Translations under genes and position numbers: made by a program
Origin: Actinomycetota bacterium
GTDB taxonomy: Bacteria; Actinomycetota; Thermoleophilia; Solirubrobacterales; Solirubrobacteraceae
Direction of reading: 5' to 3'
Length of the DNA stretch: 10,010 nucleotides
NCBI GenBank assembly: GCA_009699915.1
Contig: WLNG01000029.1
Coordinates: 1-10,010, forward strand
Shown: positions 1 through 6,803 of the stretch, one piece after another
Numbering within the stretch: position 1 is the first letter of the stretch
How the letters are laid out: each line of letters begins with the position of its first letter
The notes under the pieces: model-generated
Databases searched by the model: none
What the model was told of the DNA's origin: nothing
What the model saw: only the letters and a program-made list of their open reading frames with translations

Positions 1-22
1 CCGTGTCCTCGCCGACTGAAAT

Positions 23-225
23 GTGGTCGGCGCCAATGGCATGATGGGCAAGGCTGCCCTGAGCGGCCTCGGCGCCCACCGGATGATCACCGCCAGTCGC
101 TCCGGAACCGGATGCGACCAGCGGGTTGATCTGACCGGCGCCGAGCATCGATTGCCGCCATCGCGGACTGGCGGATGCGACGGTTGGCCCGGCGCGCGTC
201 GCCGGAGAGCATGAGCCGACGATGA
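23..225 (+). pseudogene. Remnant of a small Rossmann-fold short-chain dehydrogenase
   Basis: From a possible GTG at 23 the frame reads like the N-terminus of the roughly 200-residue short-chain dehydrogenases: a glycine-rich loop VGANGMMGKAAL, a second strand HRMITASRSG and then QRVDLTGA, which resembles the usual 'VDxTDxxSI' strand. At about 144 the similarity leaves this frame and seems to continue one base back as ASIAAIADW. That second frame stops at 223-225, and its TGA shares ATGA with the start of the bicupin gene at 222. The combined reading is only about 67 residues, without the NAG region or the YxxxK catalytic motif. I infer a gene with a frameshift and a large internal deletion, once cotranscribed with the bicupin gene. 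The alternative is chance coding-like sequence in GC-rich DNA, or a sequencing error at the junction. There is an in-frame stop at 17-19 just upstream. Confidence 0.4.
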
Positions 226-1124
226 CCCCCGTGGAGCAGGTCCCAACGGTCCGCACCGACGAGCTCGATGGGCCGGTCGTCGTGCGCTTCGAAGATCTTG
301 TTCCCGGCTGGCATGAGGCGAAGTGCTCGACCGAGGCAGGGTTCCTGCGCTGGCTGAGCCCTTACGTGGGCGGGCCGCCCGGCCACCTGCACGAGCACCC
401 GGCGACCGGCCTGGTCGGCGTCCACAGCACGATGGGCGTCATGGGTCTGCTCTCCGGCCAGCGGCAGTGGGGCGTCCACCGCCACACCACGACCGAGATC
501 TACCTGATCCTCCGCGGTCACGTCGCGACCGTCGAGGCCGGTGGCGTCTCGCAGCCGATGGGCCCGATGGACCTCCTCTACATCCCGCGCGAGGCGCCGC
601 ACGCGGTGCGCGCGGTCGGCGAGGAGGACGTGCTGCTGATGTACGTCCATGACGATCACGAGCGCCTTGGCGAATCGCGCTACTACGCTGACGATGATCC
701 CTCCGTGCAGGGGCCGGACATCCACCCGACGGTCGTGCGCTGGAATGATCTGGAGCCGTGGTGGGGCGCTCCGGGCGCCGGCCTGGCGGGGTCGTTCAAC
801 TGGTCGGTCACCTGGGCCGGAGGTGGTGAGGGACGGCTGAACCTCAATCCCGGCGTCGCGGCCGTCGGCGAGGGGTGCGCGATGGGAGCGACCGTGATTG
901 CGGCCGCCAACGCGCAGGAGCCGGAGCGCTGGGAGACCGTCCGCTACCTCCAGGTCGTAAGCGGGAGGGTCAGCGTCGAGGGTCGGCCCGATCTCGGCGT
1001 GCTCGGCGCCTACGACGTGCTGATCGTCCCGCCGGGCCACTCCCACGCATTGCGCGCCGTGGGGCTCGATGACGCGACCATCGTCTGGTTTCACGAGGAC
1101 GATGGTCGCCCGCTGGCGCACTAG
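222..1124 (+). CDS. Bicupin protein, one metal site intact and one degenerate
   Basis: A 300-residue protein with two cupin barrels. Domain 1 (about 60-145) has the metal motif GVHRHTTTE with His86, His88 and Glu92, and in the second motif Pro122 and His127, so it should bind Fe, Mn or a similar metal. Domain 2 (about 205-295) keeps the second motif, IVPPGHSHALRA with His275. The positions matching the two His and the Glu are Glu235, Trp237 and Arg241, so it is probably metal-free. The halves are internal duplicates: VRFEDLVPGW at 21-30 matches VRWNDLEPWW at 172-181, and AVGEEDVLLMYVHDD matches AVGLDDATIVWFHEDD. Bicupins include ring-cleaving dioxygenases (gentisate type), beta-diketone-cleaving enzymes, isomerases and decarboxylases; the sequence does not decide among these. 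No signal peptide is seen, so it is cytoplasmic. The ATG at 222 overlaps the stop of the broken upstream reading frame as ATGA. A GGAGAG lies 13 bases upstream, which is further than ideal. Confidence 0.85.
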   Translation: MTPVEQVPTVRTDELDGPVVVRFEDLVPGWHEAKCSTEAGFLRWLSPYVGGPPGHLHEHPATGLVGVHSTMGVMGLLSGQRQWGVHRHTTTEIYLILRGHVATVEAGGVSQPMGPMDLLYIPREAPHAVRAVGEEDVLLMYVHDDHERLGESRYYADDDPSVQGPDIHPTVVRWNDLEPWWGAPGAGLAGSFNWSVTWAGGGEGRLNLNPGVAAVGEGCAMGATVIAAANAQEPERWETVRYLQVVSGRVSVEGRPDLGVLGAYDVLIVPPGHSHALRAVGLDDATIVWFHEDDGRPLAH

Positions 1125-1151
1125 CGGAACCGCGTGGTTGCCGCCGGAGCG

Positions 1152-1178
1152 GGTCGAGGTAGTGTCGGCCGATCGACC
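1152..1178. repeat. Short inverted repeat before the dehydrogenase gene
   Basis: GGTCGA at 1152-1157 and TCGACC at 1173-1178 form a 6-base inverted repeat with a 15-base spacer. It lies in the only clear intergenic gap of the window (1125-1206). It could be an operator for a dimeric regulator acting on the dehydrogenase gene at 1207. Six-base arms are common by chance in GC-rich DNA, no regulator gene is present, and I see no convincing -10 or -35 element. Confidence 0.15.
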
Positions 1179-1192
1179 GTCCTCATCCGCGT

Positions 1193-1197
1193 AGGAG
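1193..1197 (+). promoter_or_regulatory. Ribosome binding site of the MFE-2-like dehydrogenase
   Basis: AGGAG lies nine bases before the ATG at 1207. It supports that start and independent translation of this gene, unlike the overlap-coupled genes on the other strand. Confidence 0.7.
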
Positions 1198-1206
1198 CCG
1201 CAGAAC

Positions 1207-2160
1207 ATGCCCGTGAACTCTGAATCATCGTTGCGCTTCGACGGCCGCGTCGCCGTCGTCACCGGTGGAGGGCGCGGCATCGGCCGCTCGCACGCGCTTG
1301 CGCTCGCCGAGCGGGGCGCGAAGGTCGTCGTCAACGACTTCGGCGGCGCTCTGGCCGGCGATGGGAGCGACTCCGGGCCGGCAGCGGAGGTGGTGGCCGA
1401 GATCATCGCCGCCGGCGGCGAGGCGGTCGCCAATACCGCGAGCGTCACCGATCCGGCCGGCGCCGTGTCGATGGTCGATGACGCGATCTCGAACTTCGGC
1501 CGCATCGACATCGTCATCAACAACGCGGGCAACCTCGATCCGTGCGGGATGCCGGACCTGACACCCGAGTCGATCGCGCAGCACCACGACATTCACGTGC
1601 TCGGCAGCTTCAACGTGACTCGCGCAGCCTGGCCGCATTTCACATCCCAGGGCTATGGGCGCGTCGTCCTCACGGCATCGGTCGGCTTCTTCGGACACCC
1701 CTACCTGATGGCCTATTCGGTGGCAAAGGGCGCGACCGTCTCGCTCGCCCGCTCGCTGGCAGTCAGCGGAGAGGATCAGGGGATCAAGGTCAACCTCGTC
1801 GCTCCGGCGGCCGACACGCGCATGGTCACCGACCCCGAGCTGCGCGCCAAGAGCGGCCTGCCCCCGCGTGATTCCAGCGCTCCGCTGAATCCCGAACGCG
1901 GGCCGGAGCGCGTCTCACCGATGGTGGTCGTGCTCGCCCATGAGTCCTGTCCTGTGAACGGCGAGATGTTTGCCGCAGGTCTGGGCCGCTTCGCGAAGGT
2001 GTTCCTCGCCGAAACGCCCGGCGTCATCGACCGCGGACTCGACGCAGAGGGCGTGCTTGCCCGCTGGGACGAGATCGTCGACGAGACCGGCTACATCGTT
2101 CAGGTCAGCTCTGCCGGAGCGGTCGAGTTCCGCGAGCGTCTGCTCACGGACACGCCCTAG
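1207..2160 (+). CDS. MFE-2/HSD17B4-type short-chain dehydrogenase
   Basis: A 317-residue cytoplasmic NAD(P)-dependent dehydrogenase, probably oxidising a 3-hydroxyacyl-CoA. The Rossmann motif TGGGRGIGR is at 19-27, NDFGG at 43-47, NNAG at 105-108, and the catalytic Ser158, Tyr170 and Lys174 are in place. The usual catalytic Asn is His130 in DIHVLGSFNVTRAAW. From memory, that His-containing version is typical of the dehydrogenase part of peroxisomal multifunctional enzyme 2, as are NDFGG and the late HESC (245-248) followed by NGEMFAAG. The roughly 60 residues after HESC also match the MFE-2 layout and explain a length above the usual 250. MFE-2 dehydrogenases act on (3R)-hydroxyacyl-CoA, including branched and steroid side-chain thioesters; the substrate here is not known. 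An AGGAG site supports the start. The gene lies 82 bases after the bicupin gene and its TAG overlaps the opposing aldehyde dehydrogenase stop. An unspecialised SDR is the alternative. Confidence 0.88.
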   Translation: MPVNSESSLRFDGRVAVVTGGGRGIGRSHALALAERGAKVVVNDFGGALAGDGSDSGPAAEVVAEIIAAGGEAVANTASVTDPAGAVSMVDDAISNFGRIDIVINNAGNLDPCGMPDLTPESIAQHHDIHVLGSFNVTRAAWPHFTSQGYGRVVLTASVGFFGHPYLMAYSVAKGATVSLARSLAVSGEDQGIKVNLVAPAADTRMVTDPELRAKSGLPPRDSSAPLNPERGPERVSPMVVVLAHESCPVNGEMFAAGLGRFAKVFLAETPGVIDRGLDAEGVLARWDEIVDETGYIVQVSSAGAVEFRERLLTDTP

Positions 2161-3536
2161 AGACCCGGACGGCGCCGGACCACAATCACCTTCGGAGCGG
2201 TCATCTCGAAGACCATCGAGCGCACGCCCTCGCGGCCGAAGCCGCTGCGTCCGGTCCCGCCGAAAGGCATCGTGTCGATGCGGAAGGCGTTGGAGCCATT
2301 GATGATCACGCCGCCTGCGTCGAGCTCGTCGGCGAGCGACAGTGCGAGGTCGATGTCCTGCGTGAAGACGCCCGCGAGCAGCGCGCCGCCGATCGTGTTC
2401 GTCTCGCGCACACCCTCGGCCATGTCGGAGATCCGGGCAACGGCGATTACCGGCCCGAAGATCTCATTGCGCAGCACGCGCATCTCGGGGCCGGTTTCGC
2501 TGAGCAGCGTCGGCTGCACGAGGCGCTCCTCGGCCGTCCCGCCGCAGACCACTCGGGCACCCTGCTCGACGGCGTCGGCCACCATCGCGGTGACCCGCTC
2601 AGCTGAGGCGTCGTCCACGAGCGGCCCGACCTGCGTATCCGGGGAGGCTGCATCTCCGGCCTTCAGCTGCGCCACGCGGGCCCCGAGGCGCTCGACGAGC
2701 TCGTCGTGGATCTCCGTGTGAGCGTAGATGCGCTGAACCGAAAGGCAGGCCTGGCCGGAGCGCACGAAGCCGCCGAGTACGCACTGCTCGACGACCTCGT
2801 CGAGATCGGCGTCCGGAGCGACGAGGGTCGCGCCGACGCCGCCCAGCTCAAGGTGCACGTGCTTGCGGGGCGCGGCGTCCTTGATCGCCCAGCCGAAGTC
2901 GCCGCCGGTGAAGCTGATGAAGGGAAGTCGCGGGTCGGCGACGAGCTGCATCGTCTCCTCATTGCCCACGGGCAGCACGGCGAGCGCATCGGCGGGCCAG
3001 CCTGAGGCGACGACCAGCTCGGCGAGCGAGACTGCGGCGCGCGGCACACGCGGAGAAGGCTTGAGGATCGTCGCGGGTCCCGTCGCGATCGCCGGGGCGA
3101 TCTTGTGGACGGCGATCAGAACCGGGCCATTGAAGGCCGTGATCGCAAGCATCGGCCCATGGGGGACCCGCTTGATGATCCCGATGGCATTGCGCCCGCG
3201 GGTCGAGCCCTCGAGGTTCACCAGCTCGTCGAAGCCCTCGCGCGTCGCGGCCGCGGTGAGCGTCAGAACGTCGATCGCGCGCTCGATCTCGAGCACCATG
3301 TCACCGCGCGTCAGGAACGGCGCCTCGGCGACGAGTTCGTCGGCGAGACGCTCGACGTCGTGTGCCAACGCCACGCCGATGCGATCAAGGATCGCTGCGC
3401 GATCGGCGCTCGAGAGAGCCCTCAGCCCGTGCTGGGCCGCGGCGGCGCCCGCGACGGCGGCCTCGATCGTGGCCGCGGGGTCTGTCAGGGGGGTGCGGCG
3501 TCCGGCGACGAACGCCTCGAGTGGTTCAGGGCTCAT
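2157..3536 (-). CDS. Aldehyde dehydrogenase, lactaldehyde/semialdehyde type
   Basis: A 459-residue NAD(P)-dependent aldehyde dehydrogenase, oxidising an aldehyde to an acid in the cytoplasm. Motifs in order: TAFN with Asn136 for the oxyanion hole, KPS at 159-161 for cofactor binding, FTGG at 209-212, ELGG with general base Glu230, GQAC with nucleophile Cys264, EIFGP at 358-362, and PFGGTGRSGFGREG near the C-terminus. The ending (SNAFRIDTMPFGG) and the N-terminus, which lacks the usual first strand, resemble the archaeal lactaldehyde dehydrogenase branch (roughly 460 residues) as I remember it, so the shortness is probably native. The start is ATG at 3536, overlapping the ligase stop as ATGA, with GGGAG ten bases upstream. 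As the last gene of the operon, it would fit oxidation of an aldehyde released by the upstream thiolase-fold/DUF35 complex. That link is inferred from position. Substrate specificity cannot be read from the sequence. Confidence 0.92.
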   Translation of the reverse strand: MSPEPLEAFVAGRRTPLTDPAATIEAAVAGAAAAQHGLRALSSADRAAILDRIGVALAHDVERLADELVAEAPFLTRGDMVLEIERAIDVLTLTAAATREGFDELVNLEGSTRGRNAIGIIKRVPHGPMLAITAFNGPVLIAVHKIAPAIATGPATILKPSPRVPRAAVSLAELVVASGWPADALAVLPVGNEETMQLVADPRLPFISFTGGDFGWAIKDAAPRKHVHLELGGVGATLVAPDADLDEVVEQCVLGGFVRSGQACLSVQRIYAHTEIHDELVERLGARVAQLKAGDAASPDTQVGPLVDDASAERVTAMVADAVEQGARVVCGGTAEERLVQPTLLSETGPEMRVLRNEIFGPVIAVARISDMAEGVRETNTIGGALLAGVFTQDIDLALSLADELDAGGVIINGSNAFRIDTMPFGGTGRSGFGREGVRSMVFEMTAPKVIVVRRRPGL

Positions 3537-5140
3537 GCGGTGATCTCTCCCTCTTGCATGTCAAGCTCGACGAGCCGCGCTCGCGCGAGCTTGCCGGTAT
3601 CTGTGGTGGGCAGTTCGTCGACGACATGGATGCGCGCCGGGACCTTGAACATCGCGATCCGCTCGGCGCAGAACGCGCGCAGCTCCTGCGCGGTCACGCT
3701 CGCACCCGCCTGGGGCACAACGAACGCGACGACCGCCTCCGTGATGCGTTCGTCGGCGACCCCGACGACCGCGGCGATCCTCACGGACGGGTGCAGCGCA
3801 AGGAACTCCTCGACCTCCCGCGGGGCGACGTTGATCCCCGCGGTTTTGATCATCTCGGTCGCGCGCGTGCTGAAAGTCAGCGCGCCCTCCTCGTCCAGCG
3901 CGCCCAGGTCGCCTGAGTGGAACCAGCCGTCGGCGCCGAACGCCGCGCTGGCGTCCGTGTCGTCGTCGAGGTACCCACGCGCGAGATAGCCGCTGACGTG
4001 GATCTCTCCGATGGCCCCGGCCGGGAGCTCCGTGCCGGATTCGGGGTCCACGATGCGCAGACGCATGCCGGGCAGCGGCGGCCCCTGGGAGAGCTCGCGC
4101 CGCTCGCGCGACCAGGAGGTCGGCGTGACGCAGCAGTTGCCGTAGGTCTCCGTCCCGCCGTAGATGTTGCAGATTCCGTCGACGCCAAGGCCGTCGATCA
4201 CGCTGCGCAGGTCCGAGGGCGTGCCGATCGTCAGCCCGGTACGCAGCGATGCGACGCGGGCGCGGTCGAAGCCGTCGGCGGAGATCAGCGCGGCCGTCAT
4301 GTTGGGCAGCGTGTAGATCGCCGTGCAGCGGTGACGCTCGATGAGATCGAGGGCCCCGGAAGCCTCGAACGCCTCCTGGAGGACGAGTGCGCCGCCGTGG
4401 GTCAGCGTCGCAGGGAGGGCATTGACGGCCCCGTACGCCCAGAAGAGCGGCACCGAGACGAAGACGCGGTCCGCCCCCGTCAGCTCCATGCGCTCGCCGA
4501 TGTCGAAGCCGTTCTCGATCAGCGCGCGATGGACCAGCGGAACGGCCTTCGGCCGCGCGCTCGAGCCGGAGGTGTAGAGGACGAACGCATCATCGTCGGG
4601 CGAAGTGGCGCCATCCGGCAGGGCCGCGGGCCCTGCGCCCAGGACGTCGTCCTGGCTGAGCGCTCCGGCGGGCGACGGCTCATCGCCGAGCAGCACCACG
4701 TGACGCAGCTGCGGGAAGCGCTCCGCACGCCACTCGCGGTCCTTGAGCTCCGGGAGCAGCTCGGCGAGCGTCTCGCGGTAATCGCGCGAGCGAAAGCGCT
4801 GCACGCAGACGAGCACCGAGGCCTGCGAGTGGGCGAGCATGTGCTCGAGGTCCCAGGCCTTGGCGAAGGTGTTGAAGGTGGCGACACGCGCCCCGAGCCG
4901 ATGGGCGCCGAGCGCGCAGGCGAGCCACTCGATGCGGTTCGTGCAGAGCAGCCCGAGCGTCCCGCCGCGCTCGAGCCCGAGCCGCGAGAGCCCCGCGGCC
5001 CACGAGCTGATCAGCTCGTCGAGCTGCGCGTACGTCCGCAGCTCCTCGCCATCGGCGACGGCGAGCGCATCGGGTGTCCTCGCCGCGTATTCGGCGACGA
5101 GGCCCGACAGGTGCCGGCTGAGGGGTGGCTCGGTGCTCAA
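3533..5140 (-). CDS. AMP-forming acyl-CoA ligase
   Basis: A 535-residue member of the ANL (adenylating) superfamily, which joins a carboxylic acid to CoA using ATP through an acyl-AMP. The P-loop reads YTSGSSARPKAVPLVH (189-204), with Ala at both positions usually held by Gly in TSGTTGxPKG. The A5 motif is YGGTETYG with Glu331, A7 is GWFHSGDLG with Asp411, the hinge region is EMIKTAGINVAPREVEE, and the C-terminal catalytic lysine is Lys517 in PTTDTGKLAR. All essential residues are present and the length is normal, so it should be active. The start is TTG at 5140: it shares TTGA with the stop of the DUF35 gene, and no ribosome binding site is visible, so translation probably depends on coupling. 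The acid may be a medium or branched chain, aromatic or cyclic. In this operon it may activate the starting acid or the acid made by the aldehyde dehydrogenase. Confidence 0.92.
   Translation of the reverse strand: MSTEPPLSRHLSGLVAEYAARTPDALAVADGEELRTYAQLDELISSWAAGLSRLGLERGGTLGLLCTNRIEWLACALGAHRLGARVATFNTFAKAWDLEHMLAHSQASVLVCVQRFRSRDYRETLAELLPELKDREWRAERFPQLRHVVLLGDEPSPAGALSQDDVLGAGPAALPDGATSPDDDAFVLYTSGSSARPKAVPLVHRALIENGFDIGERMELTGADRVFVSVPLFWAYGAVNALPATLTHGGALVLQEAFEASGALDLIERHRCTAIYTLPNMTAALISADGFDRARVASLRTGLTIGTPSDLRSVIDGLGVDGICNIYGGTETYGNCCVTPTSWSRERRELSQGPPLPGMRLRIVDPESGTELPAGAIGEIHVSGYLARGYLDDDTDASAAFGADGWFHSGDLGALDEEGALTFSTRATEMIKTAGINVAPREVEEFLALHPSVRIAAVVGVADERITEAVVAFVVPQAGASVTAQELRAFCAERIAMFKVPARIHVVDELPTTDTGKLARARLVELDMQEGEITA
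3547..3551 (-). promoter_or_regulatory. Ribosome binding site of the aldehyde dehydrogenase
   Basis: GGGAG on the minus strand, ten bases before the ATG at 3536, inside the end of the ligase gene. It fixes that start and allows reinitiation at the ATGA overlap. Confidence 0.55.
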
Positions 5141-5610
5141 GATGCCAGGCGGAAGTACAGGTCGGTGATGCGTCCTTGGCGCTCCTCGCGCAGCTCGATC
5201 GTCACCGGTGCGCCGATCTCCAGCTGAGCGAGCGCGGACTCGGTCGAGGACAGGTCGACGCCCTCGAGGAAGCCGCCGATCGCGGTGTCGGCGCCATCAG
5301 GCTTGACGTATGCCAGGACGTACGGCGGGTCGGGGAGCCCGTCGATCGCGAGATACATGATCGTGAAGAGCTCGAGCGTTCCGGTCATCGCGAGATCGAC
5401 CCAGCCCTCCGTCTCGCAGAAGTCGCGGTCGCAGATCGGGCGCGGCGGGGCGAGCACCCGCTCGCAGACCGGGCAACGGATCCCGAGGACGCGCCCTTCG
5501 TCGCGCAACGTGCGCAGGAAGGTTGCGGTCACGGGGTCGGCCGTGTGGGTGTATGTCAGGTCCCAGTGCTGCTCGACGATCCAGGGGTCTGATCCGGTCT
5601 TGGGGTTCAT
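5137..5610 (-). CDS. DUF35 zinc-ribbon/OB-fold partner of thiolase-fold enzyme
   Basis: A 157-residue protein with the two-part DUF35 plan: an N-terminal helix followed by a zinc ribbon (Cys46-x2-Cys49 and Cys60-x4-Cys65, with APPRP between), then an OB-fold from about residue 70. The second cysteine pair is spaced by four rather than the usual two residues. Such proteins are scaffolds for thiolase-superfamily enzymes: ChsH2 for the steroid aldolase Ltp2, BbsA with BbsB in toluene degradation, PhlB in the PhlACB acyltransferase, and the archaeal thiolase/HMG-CoA synthase complex. The OB domain can form part of the acyl-CoA channel. Here it follows directly, by an ATGA overlap, the thiolase-fold gene ending at 5607, which is the expected place for a partner. 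GGAG lies eight bases before the ATG at 5610. No catalytic residue is expected in this protein itself. Confidence 0.88.
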   Translation of the reverse strand: MNPKTGSDPWIVEQHWDLTYTHTADPVTATFLRTLRDEGRVLGIRCPVCERVLAPPRPICDRDFCETEGWVDLAMTGTLELFTIMYLAIDGLPDPPYVLAYVKPDGADTAIGGFLEGVDLSSTESALAQLEIGAPVTIELREERQGRITDLYFRLAS

Positions 5611-6803
5611 GTGCGTGGCTCCGAGGTGACGACGACGACATTGAAGAACTGATGGGATCCGCCGGCGCCGGTGGCGACGACGGTCTTTGCGCCGGGAACC
5701 TGATGGGCCCCGGCGCGGCCCTGCACCTGCAGGACGGCCTCGACGAAGCGCACCATCGCGGTGACGCTGATCGGGTTGGTGCAGATCACGCCGCCCGAAG
5801 GGTTGAGCGGGATCTCTCCGTCAAGATCGAAGAAGCCCTCCTCGAACAGCCGGCCCGCGGTGCCCAGATCGGCGAGGCCGAGGGCTTCGGCGTTGTGGAT
5901 CTCCACCGGGGAGAAGGAGGCGTAGGTCTCGACCGCGTCGATCTGCGTGCGCGGATCGGTGATCCCGGCCATCGCATAGGCGCGCTCGGCCGCGACGGCA
6001 AGTGCCTCGGCGTCGCCGTAGTCGTAGCCGCGCTCGGAGGTCTCGAGGCGGTCGCCGATGTAGTACGTCTCCCCGGCCATCGAGAGGCCGGTGATCCAGC
6101 CGGGCGAGTGCAGAGCCGGATTCACGGCGTCGCCCGAGGCGAGCACGACCGCGCAGCCGCCCGCCGACTGCGGGCAGGCGTCCAGCAGCTTCAGCGGCCA
6201 GGCGAGGTAGCGCGACTCGAGCACCTCCTCGACGCTCACCTCGCGCCGGATGTGGGCGTTGGGGTTGAGCGCTCCGTTGTAGTGCGCCTTCTGCGAGACG
6301 CGCGCCATCTGGCGCTCGGTCATGCCGTAGTTGTGCATGTACCGGACCGCGGACATCGCGATCATCGTGATCGTGGTGAAGGGCAGCGCTCGCTCGTAGA
6401 ACGGATCCCAGATCTTGTTGAAGATCTTCTGCGCGTCGCCGCTCTCGCGCACCCGGTCGGCGCCGACGACGAGCACCCGCTCGTAGAGGCCGGAGGCGAT
6501 GTGCTGATAGCCGGCCTGGATCGCCGAAAGGCCGGTGGCGCCGCCGGTCTGAATCCGTAGGACCGGCTTCAGGCGGCCGCCGATCGAGTCGATGCACCAG
6601 CGCTCGGCGTGGTTGACGCCCGACAGCGACTCGGGCGCGATCGCCAACACGACCGCGTCGATGTCGTCGATCGTCAGCGAGGCCGAACGCAGCGCCTCGG
6701 CTGCTGCCTGCTGGAGCATCTCGACGTACGTCGGGGCCGCGCTCGTCGGTCCGAAGGGGGTCTGGCCGACGCCGATGGCGGCGACGGGGCGTGGGGTGGT
6801 CAT
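5607..6803 (-). CDS. SCP-x-type thiolase-fold protein without the catalytic Cys and His
   Basis: A 398-residue protein with the thiolase superfamily fold, closest to SCP-x/lipid-transfer (Ltp) type members. The N-terminal half has VGQTPFG and a region reading RIQTGGATGLSAIQAG. In true thiolases this place holds the nucleophilic Cys of CASG; here Gly88 takes it. The C-terminal half keeps NPSGG (334-338) and VPGAKTVVATGAGG, but the GHP histidine motif is TNP, with Asn343. TYASFSPVEIHNAEALGL with Tyr294 matches the 'YDxFT' stretch of SCP-x proteins. Thiolysis or Claisen chemistry is therefore unlikely. Ltp2 is a family precedent in which altered residues give a retro-aldolase acting with a DUF35 protein, and DUF35 is the next gene. 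The start is ATG at 6803, with ATGA overlap and GGAG eight bases upstream; the frame is open to 7268, but those 155 extra residues are low-complexity Arg/Pro-rich shadow of the preceding gene. It may be an aldolase, or one subunit of a heteromer. Confidence 0.87.
   Translation of the reverse strand: MTTPRPVAAIGVGQTPFGPTSAAPTYVEMLQQAAAEALRSASLTIDDIDAVVLAIAPESLSGVNHAERWCIDSIGGRLKPVLRIQTGGATGLSAIQAGYQHIASGLYERVLVVGADRVRESGDAQKIFNKIWDPFYERALPFTTITMIAMSAVRYMHNYGMTERQMARVSQKAHYNGALNPNAHIRREVSVEEVLESRYLAWPLKLLDACPQSAGGCAVVLASGDAVNPALHSPGWITGLSMAGETYYIGDRLETSERGYDYGDAEALAVAAERAYAMAGITDPRTQIDAVETYASFSPVEIHNAEALGLADLGTAGRLFEEGFFDLDGEIPLNPSGGVICTNPISVTAMVRFVEAVLQVQGRAGAHQVPGAKTVVATGAGGSHQFFNVVVVTSEPRT
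5619..5622 (-). promoter_or_regulatory. Ribosome binding site of the DUF35 gene
   Basis: GGAG on the minus strand, eight bases before the ATG at 5610 and inside the end of the thiolase-fold gene. It supports the start at the ATGA overlap. Confidence 0.5.

Noticed and set aside
1..19. Possible last codons (RVLAD, stop) of a gene entering from the left edge
   Set aside because: Only five codons and a stop are visible, which is too little to support a gene call.
87..1592. A 501-codon minus-strand open frame across the bicupin and dehydrogenase genes
   Set aside because: It runs antisense to two genes with clear motifs, has no recognisable domain and is rich in Arg, Ala, Asp and His, as expected of a shadow frame in GC-rich DNA.
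2160..2200. GC-rich self-complementary stretch (CCGG...GGCGCC...) near the convergent stops, considered as a terminator
   Set aside because: It lies inside the aldehyde dehydrogenase C-terminal codons and has no T-run on either strand. Such short palindromes are frequent in this GC-rich sequence.
3917..5227. A 436-codon + strand open frame opposite the ligase
   Set aside because: Its composition is Arg/Glu/Ala-rich with no domain. The opposite strand encodes a ligase with all its ANL motifs, and the third-position GC bias explains the open frame.
5607..6803. Calling this gene an acetyl-CoA acetyltransferase or thiolase
   Set aside because: The fold fits, but the nucleophilic Cys and the GHP His are both replaced, so the enzyme name would assert chemistry the sequence does not support.
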